A stretch of DNA of 64,000 nucleotides from assembly GCA_018432235.1 (NCBI GenBank), contig JAHDLO010000010.1, positions 496,001-560,000 on the forward strand. Direction: 5' to 3'. Both the position numbers and the translations under genes were made by a program. The stretch comes from Clostridiaceae bacterium (GTDB lineage Bacteria; Bacillota; Clostridia; Peptostreptococcales; Natronincolaceae). The notes below the pieces were generated by a model that was given only the letters and a program-made list of their open reading frames with translations, was not told the DNA's origin and made no database searches. Below are positions 9,478 to 17,410 of this stretch, one piece after another; positions within the stretch are counted from its first letter, which is position 1, and every line of letters begins with the position of its first letter.

Positions 9478-10466
9478 AGGGCACCTCCTTGTCTGATACG
9501 AGGATCCACCAGCACATAAATTAAATCTGCAATGAGATTACCGGTAAATACAAAGAGAGCACTGAATATAACGATTCCTAAAAGCAAGGGCACATCTCCC
9601 CTCAAGCCTGCCTGAACGGTGGTCTGTCCCAGTCCGGGATAGGAAAACACCTGCTCAGCCAACACCGCACCGCCAAAAAGCTCGCTAAAGGAGGTAAATT
9701 GCAGAGTTATGGCAGGAATGGCAATATTCCTTAGCCCATGCCGCCAGAATAATACGATGCCCTTCTCTCCTCTGGCTCTGGCAAACAGCACATAATCACT
9801 GGACAAAACATCTAAGAGCTTCTGCCTTGTATGAAGCGCCACATTTGCCACACCAATAATGCTTAGAGTAATAGCCGGCAGTATCAGATGCTTAATATAT
9901 TGCCCTACAGTTAACGCCTCAGCCAGTACGCCTGCAGGCACTCCCAGCCCTATAGGGAACCAGCCCAGCCATACGGCAAAGACAATCAAAAGCAGCAGAC
10001 CCACCCAAAAGGTAGGCGTGGAGGCCAGTGTGAGGCAATACCACTTAACCAGCCTATCCACCCAGGTTCCCTCCTTCATGGCAGCCAAAACTCCCAGTAT
10101 AAAGCCCAATAAACCCGATAGAAGCCATGCGGCGCCCATCAGCACCAGGGAGCTGGCAAAGCGCTTGCCGATGACCTCCAAAACGGGCCGCCTGTATATC
10201 ATCGAGGTGCCGAAGTCACCTTTTACAACCGAAGCTGCCCACTTCATAAACTGCTGCAGCGGCGGCCTATCCAGCCCCCAATGCTCTGCAATTCTTGCCC
10301 TTTGCTCCTGTCCAACCCTCATCATATCAGCACCGATATAGGCCTGCACCGGATCGATAGGGGACATATATATTAAGAGAAAGGATATCAAGCATAGGGC
10401 CACCAGCAAGGTAGCTATCCTAATCGATTTTTTTATCATAAAGCTAATTAAATCCTTCGTCTGCAC
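9474..10466 (-). CDS. ABC transporter permease (OppB/NikB type)
   Basis: The 330-aa inner-membrane permease has LLIYMSPIDPVQAY near the N terminus and FGTSMIYRRPVLEVIGKRF, both hallmarks of the OppB/NikB family, plus six predicted helices. A GTG start at 10466 is preferred because GGGAG lies 9 nt upstream; the frame stays open 42 nt further. With this start the gene begins 20 nt after the binding-protein stop codon. It forms the pore with the permease at 8602-9477. Confidence 0.88.
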   Translation of the reverse strand: MQTKDLISFMIKKSIRIATLLVALCLISFLLIYMSPIDPVQAYIGADMMRVGQEQRARIAEHWGLDRPPLQQFMKWAASVVKGDFGTSMIYRRPVLEVIGKRFASSLVLMGAAWLLSGLLGFILGVLAAMKEGTWVDRLVKWYCLTLASTPTFWVGLLLLIVFAVWLGWFPIGLGVPAGVLAEALTVGQYIKHLILPAITLSIIGVANVALHTRQKLLDVLSSDYVLFARARGEKGIVLFWRHGLRNIAIPAITLQFTSFSELFGGAVLAEQVFSYPGLGQTTVQAGLRGDVPLLLGIVIFSALFVFTGNLIADLIYVLVDPRIRQGGAL

Positions 10467-10485
10467 CCTGCATCTCTCCCTACTT

Positions 10486-12096
10486 TTATTCCTTCCAGCG
10501 CCATTCAACTATACTGTCGGTGATAGGCCAGCCATGACCGTGGGGTTGAATTTTTTGACTTCCTATCTCCAGCTTTTCATTTACCAGATACAAATGCTTC
10601 AAATTAACCAGCCATGACCAAGGTGCATCCCCTAATGATGAGAAGCCGGTTTCGCCGTCCCATTGCGCATTTTGCCAATAAGCGTTGGCCTCCTCCTCTG
10701 TGGTTGCTGCCAAGGCCTGATCCATGTAGCTGTCCACTGTAGGATTGGCATAGTAGCCGGTATTATAGTAGCCCTCTCCTGCTGTTTTGCTGTGGTACAA
10801 ATTGTACATCTCCAGCGGATCATGACTTCCCCAGCCGAAAAGCACTGCATTCGAATACATCATATTGGCAATTTCATCCCAGCTCTTGCCCTCTGCAATG
10901 ATGTTGATGCCAAGGGGCTTGATCATATCGGCTGTAGCGATTGCTAAGGATTGTCTGGTCTGATCACTTGAGGGATATACTAAAACAAATTCAGCCTTCA
11001 GGCCATTTTTTTCTAGAATGCCATCATTATTGGTGTCTATCCATCCAGCTTCTGTGAGAATTTCCTTTGCCTCTTCAGCTCTTCCGTCTGCTATAACTGT
11101 ATCCGGATTCCACCATGGTAAACCATCGCTTACAGTGTAGGCAGGCGTACCAAAACCCTCTAAAACACCCTTCACTAGAGCTTTCCTATCAACTGCTATA
11201 TTTATAGCCTTTCTTATGGCTGGATCGGAGGTGACATCATTGCCTATGGCTGCACCACTGGCGGTTTTTTCTCCGGCAGGGACAAATGGGAACATGATAC
11301 CTCGATTGTCAACGCTTTCAATAGCCTCCAGTCTCATGCCCGTCACTGCTTGAGTCCCAAAGCTGTGGGGGATGCTGGCAATATCCACACTGCCGGTCTT
11401 TGCTGCAGCAAAGGCTAAATCCTCACTCATAAATAAAAACGTTATCTTCTTGAAGAAGGGTTTATCCCCATAGTATTCGGGATTGGTTTCAACGATCAGC
11501 TGCTGACCCTTGTCCCACTGCACAAATTTGAAGGGACCAGAGCCTATTGGCTTTTCTGCATAATCCGCCCCATGAGCATGCTTAGGTACAATGCCTGTAA
11601 CCGCCAAGATATTGACAAAGGTGGATTGCGGCTGCTTCAAGGTAAAGCTGACGGTATATTCATCCTTTGCCTCCACCCTATCCAGCACATTTAAGTCGAT
11701 GACAGAACCGCTGGCGGCGGCTGCTTCATATGTATATACAACGTCCTCAGCCGTCAGGGCTACACCATCAGAGAATTTAACATCCTCTCTAAGGCTTACG
11801 GTCCACACCAGGCCGTCCTCACTTAACTCATAGCCTTTCGCAAGGTCATTGACAATATTTAAATCATTATCTCTTTTAAGTAAGGTGCTTTGAAATAGCG
11901 GCGAACCATATCTTCCCCAGCCGGTTGTTGGATCAAAGCCGTCATCCGGCTCACTGCCGATAGCCAGTATCAGCTCCTCCCTTACAGAGTCACCATCAGC
12001 ATTACTATGACTATCTTCCTTTGCACATCCTGTCAACAGCGTAGCAAATACTGCTAAGACCAGCACAAAGGTCCCTATTCGTTTAAACATTTTCAC
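10486..12096 (-). CDS. Nickel/peptide ABC transporter substrate-binding lipoprotein
   Basis: The 536-aa SBP_bac_5 protein has an N-terminal signal with lipobox LLTGC, so it is anchored outside the membrane. A GTG start at 12096 is chosen because AAGGGAG sits 8 nt upstream and the signal peptide then begins at once. Family motifs include DGLVWTVSLREDVKFSDG and IGSGPFKF. The C-terminal stretch IQPHGHGWPITD is histidine-rich and suggests metal (nickel or metal-chelate) rather than peptide binding; this is an inference. It is the first gene of the operon. A RAYT-type palindrome lies directly upstream of its ribosome site. Confidence 0.83.
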   Translation of the reverse strand: MKMFKRIGTFVLVLAVFATLLTGCAKEDSHSNADGDSVREELILAIGSEPDDGFDPTTGWGRYGSPLFQSTLLKRDNDLNIVNDLAKGYELSEDGLVWTVSLREDVKFSDGVALTAEDVVYTYEAAAASGSVIDLNVLDRVEAKDEYTVSFTLKQPQSTFVNILAVTGIVPKHAHGADYAEKPIGSGPFKFVQWDKGQQLIVETNPEYYGDKPFFKKITFLFMSEDLAFAAAKTGSVDIASIPHSFGTQAVTGMRLEAIESVDNRGIMFPFVPAGEKTASGAAIGNDVTSDPAIRKAINIAVDRKALVKGVLEGFGTPAYTVSDGLPWWNPDTVIADGRAEEAKEILTEAGWIDTNNDGILEKNGLKAEFVLVYPSSDQTRQSLAIATADMIKPLGINIIAEGKSWDEIANMMYSNAVLFGWGSHDPLEMYNLYHSKTAGEGYYNTGYYANPTVDSYMDQALAATTEEEANAYWQNAQWDGETGFSSLGDAPWSWLVNLKHLYLVNEKLEIGSQKIQPHGHGWPITDSIVEWRWKE

Positions 12097-12112
12097 AAAA
12101 TCATCTCCCTTT

Positions 12113-12143
12113 TGAGACATAGGGGACGGTTCCTTTTGTCTCA
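12113..12143. repeat. RAYT/REP-type palindromic repeat copy
   Basis: The core GGGACGGTTC is flanked by inverted arms TGAGACA and TGTCTCA. It lies immediately 5' of the binding-protein ribosome site. An opposite-orientation core (GAACCGTCCC) follows at 12193-12202, making an inverted pair. The core matches the repeats flanking the transposase at 58.6-59.5 kb. Confidence 0.75.
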
Positions 12144-12193
12144 TTATTTAATCAAATTAGTGTTTTCAGCTATTCAATGGCTTATGGAAAATG

Positions 12194-12390
12194 AACCGTC
12201 CCGCTCTTTTTCACAGAACAAAAGTGGCTTCGCCACGTTTGTTTTCCAGGGAACCCATGCGGTGCAAGCACCCTGCCACCTCACCGTCTCGGCGGCGCTC
12301 GTAACTCAGTGCCACTTATTCGTGGCACTACTCGCCCTAGGACGCTTCGCTGTACCCTCCTAATTCTAATAAGGGGGCACACCCCCCTTA
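12194..12390. other. GC-rich hairpin-dense noncoding stretch in the ABC operon leader
   Basis: This stretch has no supported gene. It contains GTGGCTTCGCCAC, GGTGCAAGCACC, AGTGCCACTTATTCGTGGCACT and AAGGGGGCACACCCCCCTT, all self-complementary, and is more GC-rich than the DNA on either side. It lies between the promoter at 12563-12591 and the binding-protein gene, so it should be transcribed as leader RNA. It could be a non-autonomous element or an unrecognised regulatory RNA. Confidence 0.4.
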
Positions 12391-12401
12391 ACAACCCCCC
12401 A

Positions 12402-12434
12402 TTTCATAGGAAAAAAACGAACTTTCCTATGAAA
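12402..12434. repeat. Perfect 12-bp inverted repeat in the ABC operon leader
   Basis: TTTCATAGGAAA at 12402-12413 pairs with TTTCCTATGAAA at 12423-12434 around a 9-nt loop. Confidence 0.7.
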
Positions 12435-12491
12435 TAAAAAAGCCACGCTAAATTAAACTGTCCCTTCTCGAGACAATTTAACCTTCGTGGT
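12435..12491 (-). terminator. Terminator/attenuator after hisIE and inside the ABC leader
   Basis: Reading leftwards, CCACG and TTAAATTGTC pair with GACAGTTTAA and CGTGG around a short loop. This gives a long interrupted stem followed by a run of T. It can end the his operon transcript. It also lies about 65 nt after a strong promoter, so it can act as an attenuator of the ABC operon. Confidence 0.7.
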
Positions 12492-12562
12492 TGTATTCGT
12501 TATATGGGTTTTTGAGTGTAATCAAAAAATTTCGATAACTTCATGCTATCAATTATTTCAGT

Positions 12563-12591
12563 ATTATAGCATAATTTACTTAATTGTTCAA
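12563..12591 (-). promoter_or_regulatory. Sigma-A promoter between hisIE and the ABC importer operon
   Basis: TTGAAC (-35, 12586-12591), a 17-nt spacer and TATAAT (-10, 12563-12568) read leftwards. The transcript would start near 12556 and meet the terminator-like hairpin at 12491-12435 almost at once. The 5' leader before the binding-protein gene would be about 460 nt. Confidence 0.75.
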
Positions 12592-12608
12592 TAAGGAAGA
12601 AATTAACC

Positions 12609-13229
12609 CTATTTTACCCTCCCCTTCAGCTCGTCAATTATCCTTTTAAAGGGTATATTTTTTTCATTTAACAGCACCAAAAGGTGATAAATCAAATCAG
12701 AGCTTTCATAGATTAGCTCAGCCTCATCTGTGTTTTTAGCCGCTATTATGGTTTCAGCCGCCTCTTCTCCGACCTTTTTAAGAATTTTATCGATTCCCTT
12801 ATCAAATAGATAGTTGGTGTAGGCGCCCTCCTTTGGGTTTTCCTTACGATCCTTTATGACATCATATAGCTTAAAGAGAAAATCCCCTTCCGCCGCCTCT
12901 TCTCCATCAGTATATAGCGCATTAAAAAAGCAGCTTCTGGCTCCTGTATGGCAGGCATTGCCCTTTTGATTCACCTTGATTAACAGAGTATCGCCATCGC
13001 AATCATAGGACAAGCTCTTCACCCTCTGGATATTGCCTGAAGTAGCCCCCTTGTTCCATAGCTCATTTCTGCTTCTGCTCCAAAACCAGGTTTCCCTAGT
13101 CTCTAAGGTCTTGTGTAGAGATTCCTTATTCATGTAAGCCAGCATCAGCACCTCTCCTGTCTCAAAGTCCTGTACTATAGCCGGCACCAGCCCTGAAGCA
13201 TCAAATTTGATATTAGTTAAATTCTCCAT
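12609..13229 (-). CDS. hisIE: Bifunctional phosphoribosyl-AMP cyclohydrolase / phosphoribosyl-ATP pyrophosphatase
   Basis: The 206-aa fusion carries out steps 2 and 3 of histidine synthesis. The N-terminal HisI part has the zinc and active-site signature [20 protein letters not shown] with SCFF. The C-terminal HisE part has [21 protein letters not shown]. The ATG at 13229 (MENLTNIKF) has GGAGGTGG upstream. The frame stays open 174 nt further, but that extension runs through RAYT repeats and is not coding. It is the last gene of the operon; a terminator hairpin follows about 120 nt downstream. Confidence 0.95.
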   Translation of the reverse strand: MENLTNIKFDASGLVPAIVQDFETGEVLMLAYMNKESLHKTLETRETWFWSRSRNELWNKGATSGNIQRVKSLSYDCDGDTLLIKVNQKGNACHTGARSCFFNALYTDGEEAAEGDFLFKLYDVIKDRKENPKEGAYTNYLFDKGIDKILKKVGEEAAETIIAAKNTDEAELIYESSDLIYHLLVLLNEKNIPFKRIIDELKGRVK

Positions 13230-13251
13230 TATGCCACCTCCTAATATTTCT

Positions 13252-13423
13252 GGTGTCAAGGGGACGGTTCTCTTGTCACCTACCGGTGTCAGAGTGTCAG
13301 CGGGACGTTTTGTTTGACACCTTCTTATTTCCACTGACAGATAAGATGTCAAACAAAACGTCCCCTTGACATGCATCCTTGACATGTTCCTGCGATGACA
13401 CACAAGAACCGTCCCCTTGTGTT
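13252..13423. repeat. Cluster of four RAYT/REP-type palindromes between hisF and hisIE
   Basis: Four copies are seen: 13252-13280 (core GGGACGGTTC), 13294-13320 (variant core GGGACGTTTTGTTTGACA), 13345-13372 (the same variant, inverted) and 13397-13423 (GAACCGTCCCC, inverted). The two inverted pairs are nested, so the RNA can fold into one large branched hairpin inside the his mRNA. Confidence 0.85.
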
Positions 13424-13434
13424 CTCCGTCCTTG

Positions 13435-14190
13435 TCACCTGACGGCTATTCCTTTATTTTTAAGATAACCCTTTAGCTCTGCTATTTCTATTTCCTTAAA
13501 GTGAAATAAAGAAGCCGCAAGGGCTGCATCCGCTTTGCCAGCTGTAAAGGCCTCATAAAAATCCTCCAGCCTGCCAGCCCCACCAGAGGCGATAACTGGA
13601 ATATTCACTGCCTCACTAATCTGTCGGGTAATATCTATAGCATAGCCCTTCTTGGTACCATCGCAATCCATACTGGTCAGAAGAATTTCACCTGCACCTA
13701 AGGCCTCAACCGTCTTAGCCCATTTTACTGCATCCAGTCCAGTATCAACTCTTCCACCCTTTACAAAAACATTGTAGCCCCCCAAGGCAACTGACTTAAC
13801 ATCGATTGCCACCACCACCGCTTGATTACCGAATTTTGTAGCACATTCGGTTATAAGCCTTGGGTTAGCCACTGCAGCAGAATTTATCGAGGCTTTATCT
13901 GCCCCATATTTAATCACCTCTCTAAAATCCTCCAGGGTTCTTATTCCCCCACCTACAGTCAAGGGTATAAATACCTCCTCAGCTGTTCTTCTGACGATAT
14001 CCAATAAAATATCCCTTTCCTCATTGGAGGCGGTGATATCTAAAAATACCAGCTCATCGGCACCACATCGGTTATATTCTCTCGCAACTGCTACGGGGTC
14101 CCCAGCATCAACAAGGTTGACGAAATTTACCCCCTTAACCACTCGCCCCCTGTTTACATCCAAGCAAGGAATTATTCTTTTAGCCAGCAT
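13435..14190 (-). CDS. hisF: Imidazole glycerol phosphate synthase, cyclase subunit
   Basis: The 251-aa TIM-barrel subunit joins ammonia from HisH to PRFAR, giving IGP and AICAR. It shows [19 protein letters not shown] (catalytic Asp near residue 11), LTVGGGIRT and the phosphate-binding VIASGGAG. The ATG at 14190 has GGAGGTATAAT upstream. The longer open frame extends into a repeat and is not used. RAYT palindromes lie on both sides of this gene. The partner hisH is two genes upstream. Confidence 0.96.
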   Translation of the reverse strand: MLAKRIIPCLDVNRGRVVKGVNFVNLVDAGDPVAVAREYNRCGADELVFLDITASNEERDILLDIVRRTAEEVFIPLTVGGGIRTLEDFREVIKYGADKASINSAAVANPRLITECATKFGNQAVVVAIDVKSVALGGYNVFVKGGRVDTGLDAVKWAKTVEALGAGEILLTSMDCDGTKKGYAIDITRQISEAVNIPVIASGGAGRLEDFYEAFTAGKADAALAASLFHFKEIEIAELKGYLKNKGIAVR

Positions 14191-14214
14191 ATTATACCTC
14201 CAATCTATAGCGCA

Positions 14215-14276
14215 GAGCACAAGGGGACGGTTCTTGTGTGCTGTTGAGGACACACAAGAACCGTCCCCTTGTGCTC
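14215..14276. repeat. Perfect 25-bp inverted repeat (paired RAYT palindromes) between hisA and hisF
   Basis: Arms 14215-14239 and 14252-14276 are exact reverse complements over 25 bases, each with the GGGACGGTTCTTGTGT core, separated by 12 nt. This is a typical head-to-head REP doublet. Confidence 0.92.
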
Positions 14277-14296
14277 TCTGTCCTTTGTTTTAGCGT

Positions 14297-14321
14297 GCCA
14301 AACAAAACGTCCCCTTGACAC
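14297..14321. repeat. RAYT/REP-type palindrome, variant core
   Basis: CAAACAAAACGTCCCCTTGA is the inverted form of the variant core GGGACGTTTTGTTTG seen at 13294-13372. It abuts the stop codon of hisA. Confidence 0.8.
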
Positions 14322-15011
14322 CTAAAGCTTTAGTTTGCCTTCATATAGGGCTTTTCCAACGATTGCACCCTCTACGGCTAATTCTTTAAGCTTATCTAAA
14401 TCCGCTTGACTGGAAATTCCCCCGGAGGCAATTACCTTGATAGCGGCTGCTTGCTTTATTGCCATTAGCCCCTCTATATCCGGCCCCATCAGCATGCCAT
14501 CCCTTGCTATATCCGTATAAACAACGGTAGCTACACCGATATCCTCCAGCGCCTTAACAAACTGCAAAACTGTCAACTCACTGGTTTTGACCCAGCCCTC
14601 GGTAGCAACATAGCCCCCTTTTGCATCTATCGAAACAACAATTCTATCGCCAAAGCGTTTTACGGCCTCCGTTAGCATTTCCTTGTCCTCCAGAGCTTTA
14701 GTCCCTAATATGGCCCTTGCTGCTCCGGCCTCCAGCAGCGCTTCAATTGCCGCTAAGCTTCTAATGCCTCCACCAACCTGCACCGGGATGTCCACCTCTT
14801 TGATTATACTTTTTATGATGGAAAGATTTTTAGGGCTGCCCTCAAAGGCGCCGTCAAGATCAACGATATGCAGCACCTTTGCCCCCTGGCTCTGCCAGAG
14901 CTTAGCTGCCTCAACCGGATCGTCGAAATATTTCTTTTCTTCATTTATTAAGCCCTGTGTTAATCTCACGCATTTACCGTTTTTTATATCTATTGCTGGA
15001 TATATCAGCAT
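14322..15011 (-). CDS. hisA: Phosphoribosylformimino-AICAR ribotide isomerase
   Basis: The 229-aa TIM barrel converts ProFAR to PRFAR. Catalytic Asp8 lies in YPAIDIKNGKCVRL and the second aspartate in VVYTDIARDGML. The phosphate loops VGGGIRS and VIASGGIS are present. The gene overlaps the end of hisH by 7 nt. It is close to the usual family length. Confidence 0.96.
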   Translation of the reverse strand: MLIYPAIDIKNGKCVRLTQGLINEEKKYFDDPVEAAKLWQSQGAKVLHIVDLDGAFEGSPKNLSIIKSIIKEVDIPVQVGGGIRSLAAIEALLEAGAARAILGTKALEDKEMLTEAVKRFGDRIVVSIDAKGGYVATEGWVKTSELTVLQFVKALEDIGVATVVYTDIARDGMLMGPDIEGLMAIKQAAAIKVIASGGISSQADLDKLKELAVEGAIVGKALYEGKLKL

Positions 15012-15613
15012 TCAATCACCCGCCTAAAGTTATCTAGTATTTTCAAACCGACATTACTGCTTTTTTCTGGATGAAACTGCAATCCAAATATATTATCCTG
15101 CTCCACTATTGCAGGTATATCAATGCCATAGCTGGTGGTAGCCTTTACATTTTCTGGATTAGCCGCTTTAGCATAATAGGAGTGAACAAAATACACGTAG
15201 GCAGCCTCTTCAATACCCTTCATAAGCTTGCCTTCCCCCTTAGACTCCAGCTGATTCCAGCCCATATGAGGTATCTTGACCTCTGCCGGAATCCTCAGTA
15301 TATCTCCCTTCAACAAAGCCAGACCTTCACATTCCTGAACCTCCAAGCCCCTCTCAAACAGCAGCTGCATGCCTAAGCAAATCCCTATAACAGGCTTTCC
15401 CTTTTTTACTTCCCCAACAATAATGTCATCCAGCCCTTTAGCTCTAATATTTTTCATAGCATCATAGAAGGCCCCCACACCCGGAACAACTATTGCCCTA
15501 GAATCCAACAGCTTTCCTTTATCCTCTGTAATAATCGTCTCCAAGCCAACATATTCGAAGGCCTTTTGTGCGCTTCTAAGGTTCCCCATGCCATAATCTA
15601 CAATTGCAATCAT
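15005..15613 (-). CDS. hisH: Imidazole glycerol phosphate synthase, glutaminase subunit
   Basis: The 202-aa class I glutamine amidotransferase supplies ammonia to HisF. The nucleophile Cys is in GICLGMQLLFE, and the His-Glu pair is in QFHPEKSS. The ATG at 15613 (MIAIVDYGMGN) has GGAGGG 6 nt upstream; a TTG two codons further is less likely. Confidence 0.96.
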   Translation of the reverse strand: MIAIVDYGMGNLRSAQKAFEYVGLETIITEDKGKLLDSRAIVVPGVGAFYDAMKNIRAKGLDDIIVGEVKKGKPVIGICLGMQLLFERGLEVQECEGLALLKGDILRIPAEVKIPHMGWNQLESKGEGKLMKGIEEAAYVYFVHSYYAKAANPENVKATTSYGIDIPAIVEQDNIFGLQFHPEKSSNVGLKILDNFRRVIEC

Positions 15614-15637
15614 AATCAACCCTCCAATAATGGAACC

Positions 15638-16225
15638 CTATAGCGCTCCCTTTGTTGATAAAACACCCTTCACCCTTGGATCATAGGCAGTAGCCTCATC
15701 TAAGGCCCTGCCAAAGCTTTTAAATATACTCTCAATGATATGATGATTATTTTTCCCATATAGGCTTCTAATATGGAGGGTAATCCCACTGTTAAAGGCC
15801 ACAGCTCTAAAAAACTCCTCCACCAACTGCACCTCAAAGCTACCAACTCTTTCTCCAGTAAAGCTAACCTCGAAGTGTAAAAAGGGCCTTCCGCTGATAT
15901 CCATCGATACCATAGATAGCGCCTCATCCATCGGGGTAAATTGTGTCGCATAGCGCTTTATTCCAGCCTTATCCCCCAAGGCCTCCTTAATCGCCATTCC
16001 CAGCACAATGCCAACGTCCTCTACTGTATGATGGTCATCCACCTGAAGGTCCCCAGTGGCCCTCAGCTTCATATCCATAAAGCCGTGCTTTGCTACCTGC
16101 TCCAGCATATGGTCGAAAAATCCCACCCCTGTGGCTATATCATACTTACCTGTGCCATCTAGCCCTAGCTCGATAGCTATCTCGGTTTCTTTAGTTTTTC
16201 TCTCGCCTTTATACTGTCTCTCCAT
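15638..16225 (-). CDS. hisB: Imidazoleglycerol-phosphate dehydratase
   Basis: The 195-aa monofunctional dehydratase has the two metal-binding histidine clusters: GFFDHMLEQVAKHG with DDHHTVEDVG, and KNNHHIIE near residue 165. There is no HisB phosphatase domain, as in most Firmicutes, so histidinol-phosphatase is encoded elsewhere. It lies 24 nt upstream of hisH. An 80-nt gap separates it from hisC. Confidence 0.96.
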   Translation of the reverse strand: MERQYKGERKTKETEIAIELGLDGTGKYDIATGVGFFDHMLEQVAKHGFMDMKLRATGDLQVDDHHTVEDVGIVLGMAIKEALGDKAGIKRYATQFTPMDEALSMVSMDISGRPFLHFEVSFTGERVGSFEVQLVEEFFRAVAFNSGITLHIRSLYGKNNHHIIESIFKSFGRALDEATAYDPRVKGVLSTKGAL

Positions 16226-16305
16226 AATACTGCTCCTTTGCCTAAACCGCTTTATTTCAAACTATATAGCAGGGCGCCGCCATGTCCATTTATCTGCGCT
16301 ACCAA

Positions 16306-17409
16306 TTAGATAACGCAATTAACCGCCTGTTTCAAGCTTGCACCTTTATTTTCTATCCCAAAATAATCCCCCAGCACCCCTAAAAGTATCGTATTTTCCT
16401 CCGCCGTACCAATGGATATTCTAAGACAGTTTTCTAAAGCTCCACCACCGCCAAAGTAGCGTATCACAATTCCCTTTTCCAGCAGATAATTATATAGCTC
16501 TGTAGCCTTCCCATATCTCACCAGCAGGAAATTGCCAAAGCTCTTATAAACCTTCACCGCCTCAAGCTTACTTAGCTCCTTAGTCAGCCTCTCCCTCTGT
16601 AAAATGATTTCCTCTATAATGCCATCAAATAGCGGCTTATTATCTAGACAAACTCTGGCTGCTGCTTGATCTAAGCTACTGACATTATAAGGGGGCTTAA
16701 CCCTCTTAATTAGCCCTGTCAGCTCCTTGGAGGCTACAGAATAACCAATCCTTGCTCCTGCCAGTCCATAGGCCTTAGATAGGGTTCTGAGGACCACAAG
16801 GTTAGGATAATAGGAGGTCAAATCCATTACGCTCTCCTTATAAAACTCATGATAGGCCTCATCCACCACCACAATAGCATTAGAATGCTCTATTATTTTA
16901 ATAATTTGCTCCCGTGGAATCACTCCCCCGGTAGGATTATTAGGATTTGTTATAAATACAAGCTTCGGATTTTCTTTTTTGATTGCCTTAATAAAGGCAT
17001 AGTAATCAAATTCAAAATCCTGGCTCAAGGGCACTTCGATGGTTTCTCCACCTGCTATTTGATTTGATATCTTATACATACTAAAGGTAGGGCTTGAGGT
17101 CACAATTTTGTCACCCTTGTCTATAAAGGCATTTAAAAGCATTACGATCAGTTGGTCTGAGCCACAGCCTATTAAAAGCTCCTCCTCAGAAACCATCAGC
17201 CCCTTTGCCAGCATCCCCCTTAGCTGAGTACAATCAGTATCAGGATATTGATTAATATTGACCTCCATCAGTGCCTTTGTCAGCTTTTGATTTAAAAGCC
17301 TTGAGCCATAATTGTTTTCATTGGCATCCAAACGAATCACATTTGTGATTTCCTTTGGTGTATAGGGAATAAGGGTTTTTATGCTATTTTTCAATAAATT
17401 TTCCATCAT
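16306..17409 (-). CDS. hisC: Histidinol-phosphate aminotransferase
   Basis: The 367-aa fold-type I PLP enzyme has its PLP-lysine in TLSKAYGLAGARIGY and family motifs IRLDANENNYG, NPNNPTGG and VVDEAYHEF. It transfers an amino group from glutamate to imidazole acetol phosphate. The start is placed at the first ATG (17409), which overlaps the hisD stop region; a GAGG lies about 10 nt upstream. A second ATG follows directly. Confidence 0.94.
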   Translation of the reverse strand: MMENLLKNSIKTLIPYTPKEITNVIRLDANENNYGSRLLNQKLTKALMEVNINQYPDTDCTQLRGMLAKGLMVSEEELLIGCGSDQLIVMLLNAFIDKGDKIVTSSPTFSMYKISNQIAGGETIEVPLSQDFEFDYYAFIKAIKKENPKLVFITNPNNPTGGVIPREQIIKIIEHSNAIVVVDEAYHEFYKESVMDLTSYYPNLVVLRTLSKAYGLAGARIGYSVASKELTGLIKRVKPPYNVSSLDQAAARVCLDNKPLFDGIIEEIILQRERLTKELSKLEAVKVYKSFGNFLLVRYGKATELYNYLLEKGIVIRYFGGGGALENCLRISIGTAEENTILLGVLGDYFGIENKGASLKQAVNCVI

Positions 17410-17410
17410 A

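Noticed and set aside
12112..12363. An 83-codon rightward reading frame in the ABC leader
   Set aside because: It has no ribosome site, runs through repeats and hairpins, and its product resembles nothing known.
13230..13403. N-terminal extension of HisIE and a similar one of HisF
   Set aside because: Both extensions are translated palindromic repeats; ATGs with good ribosome sites lie at the family-typical starts.
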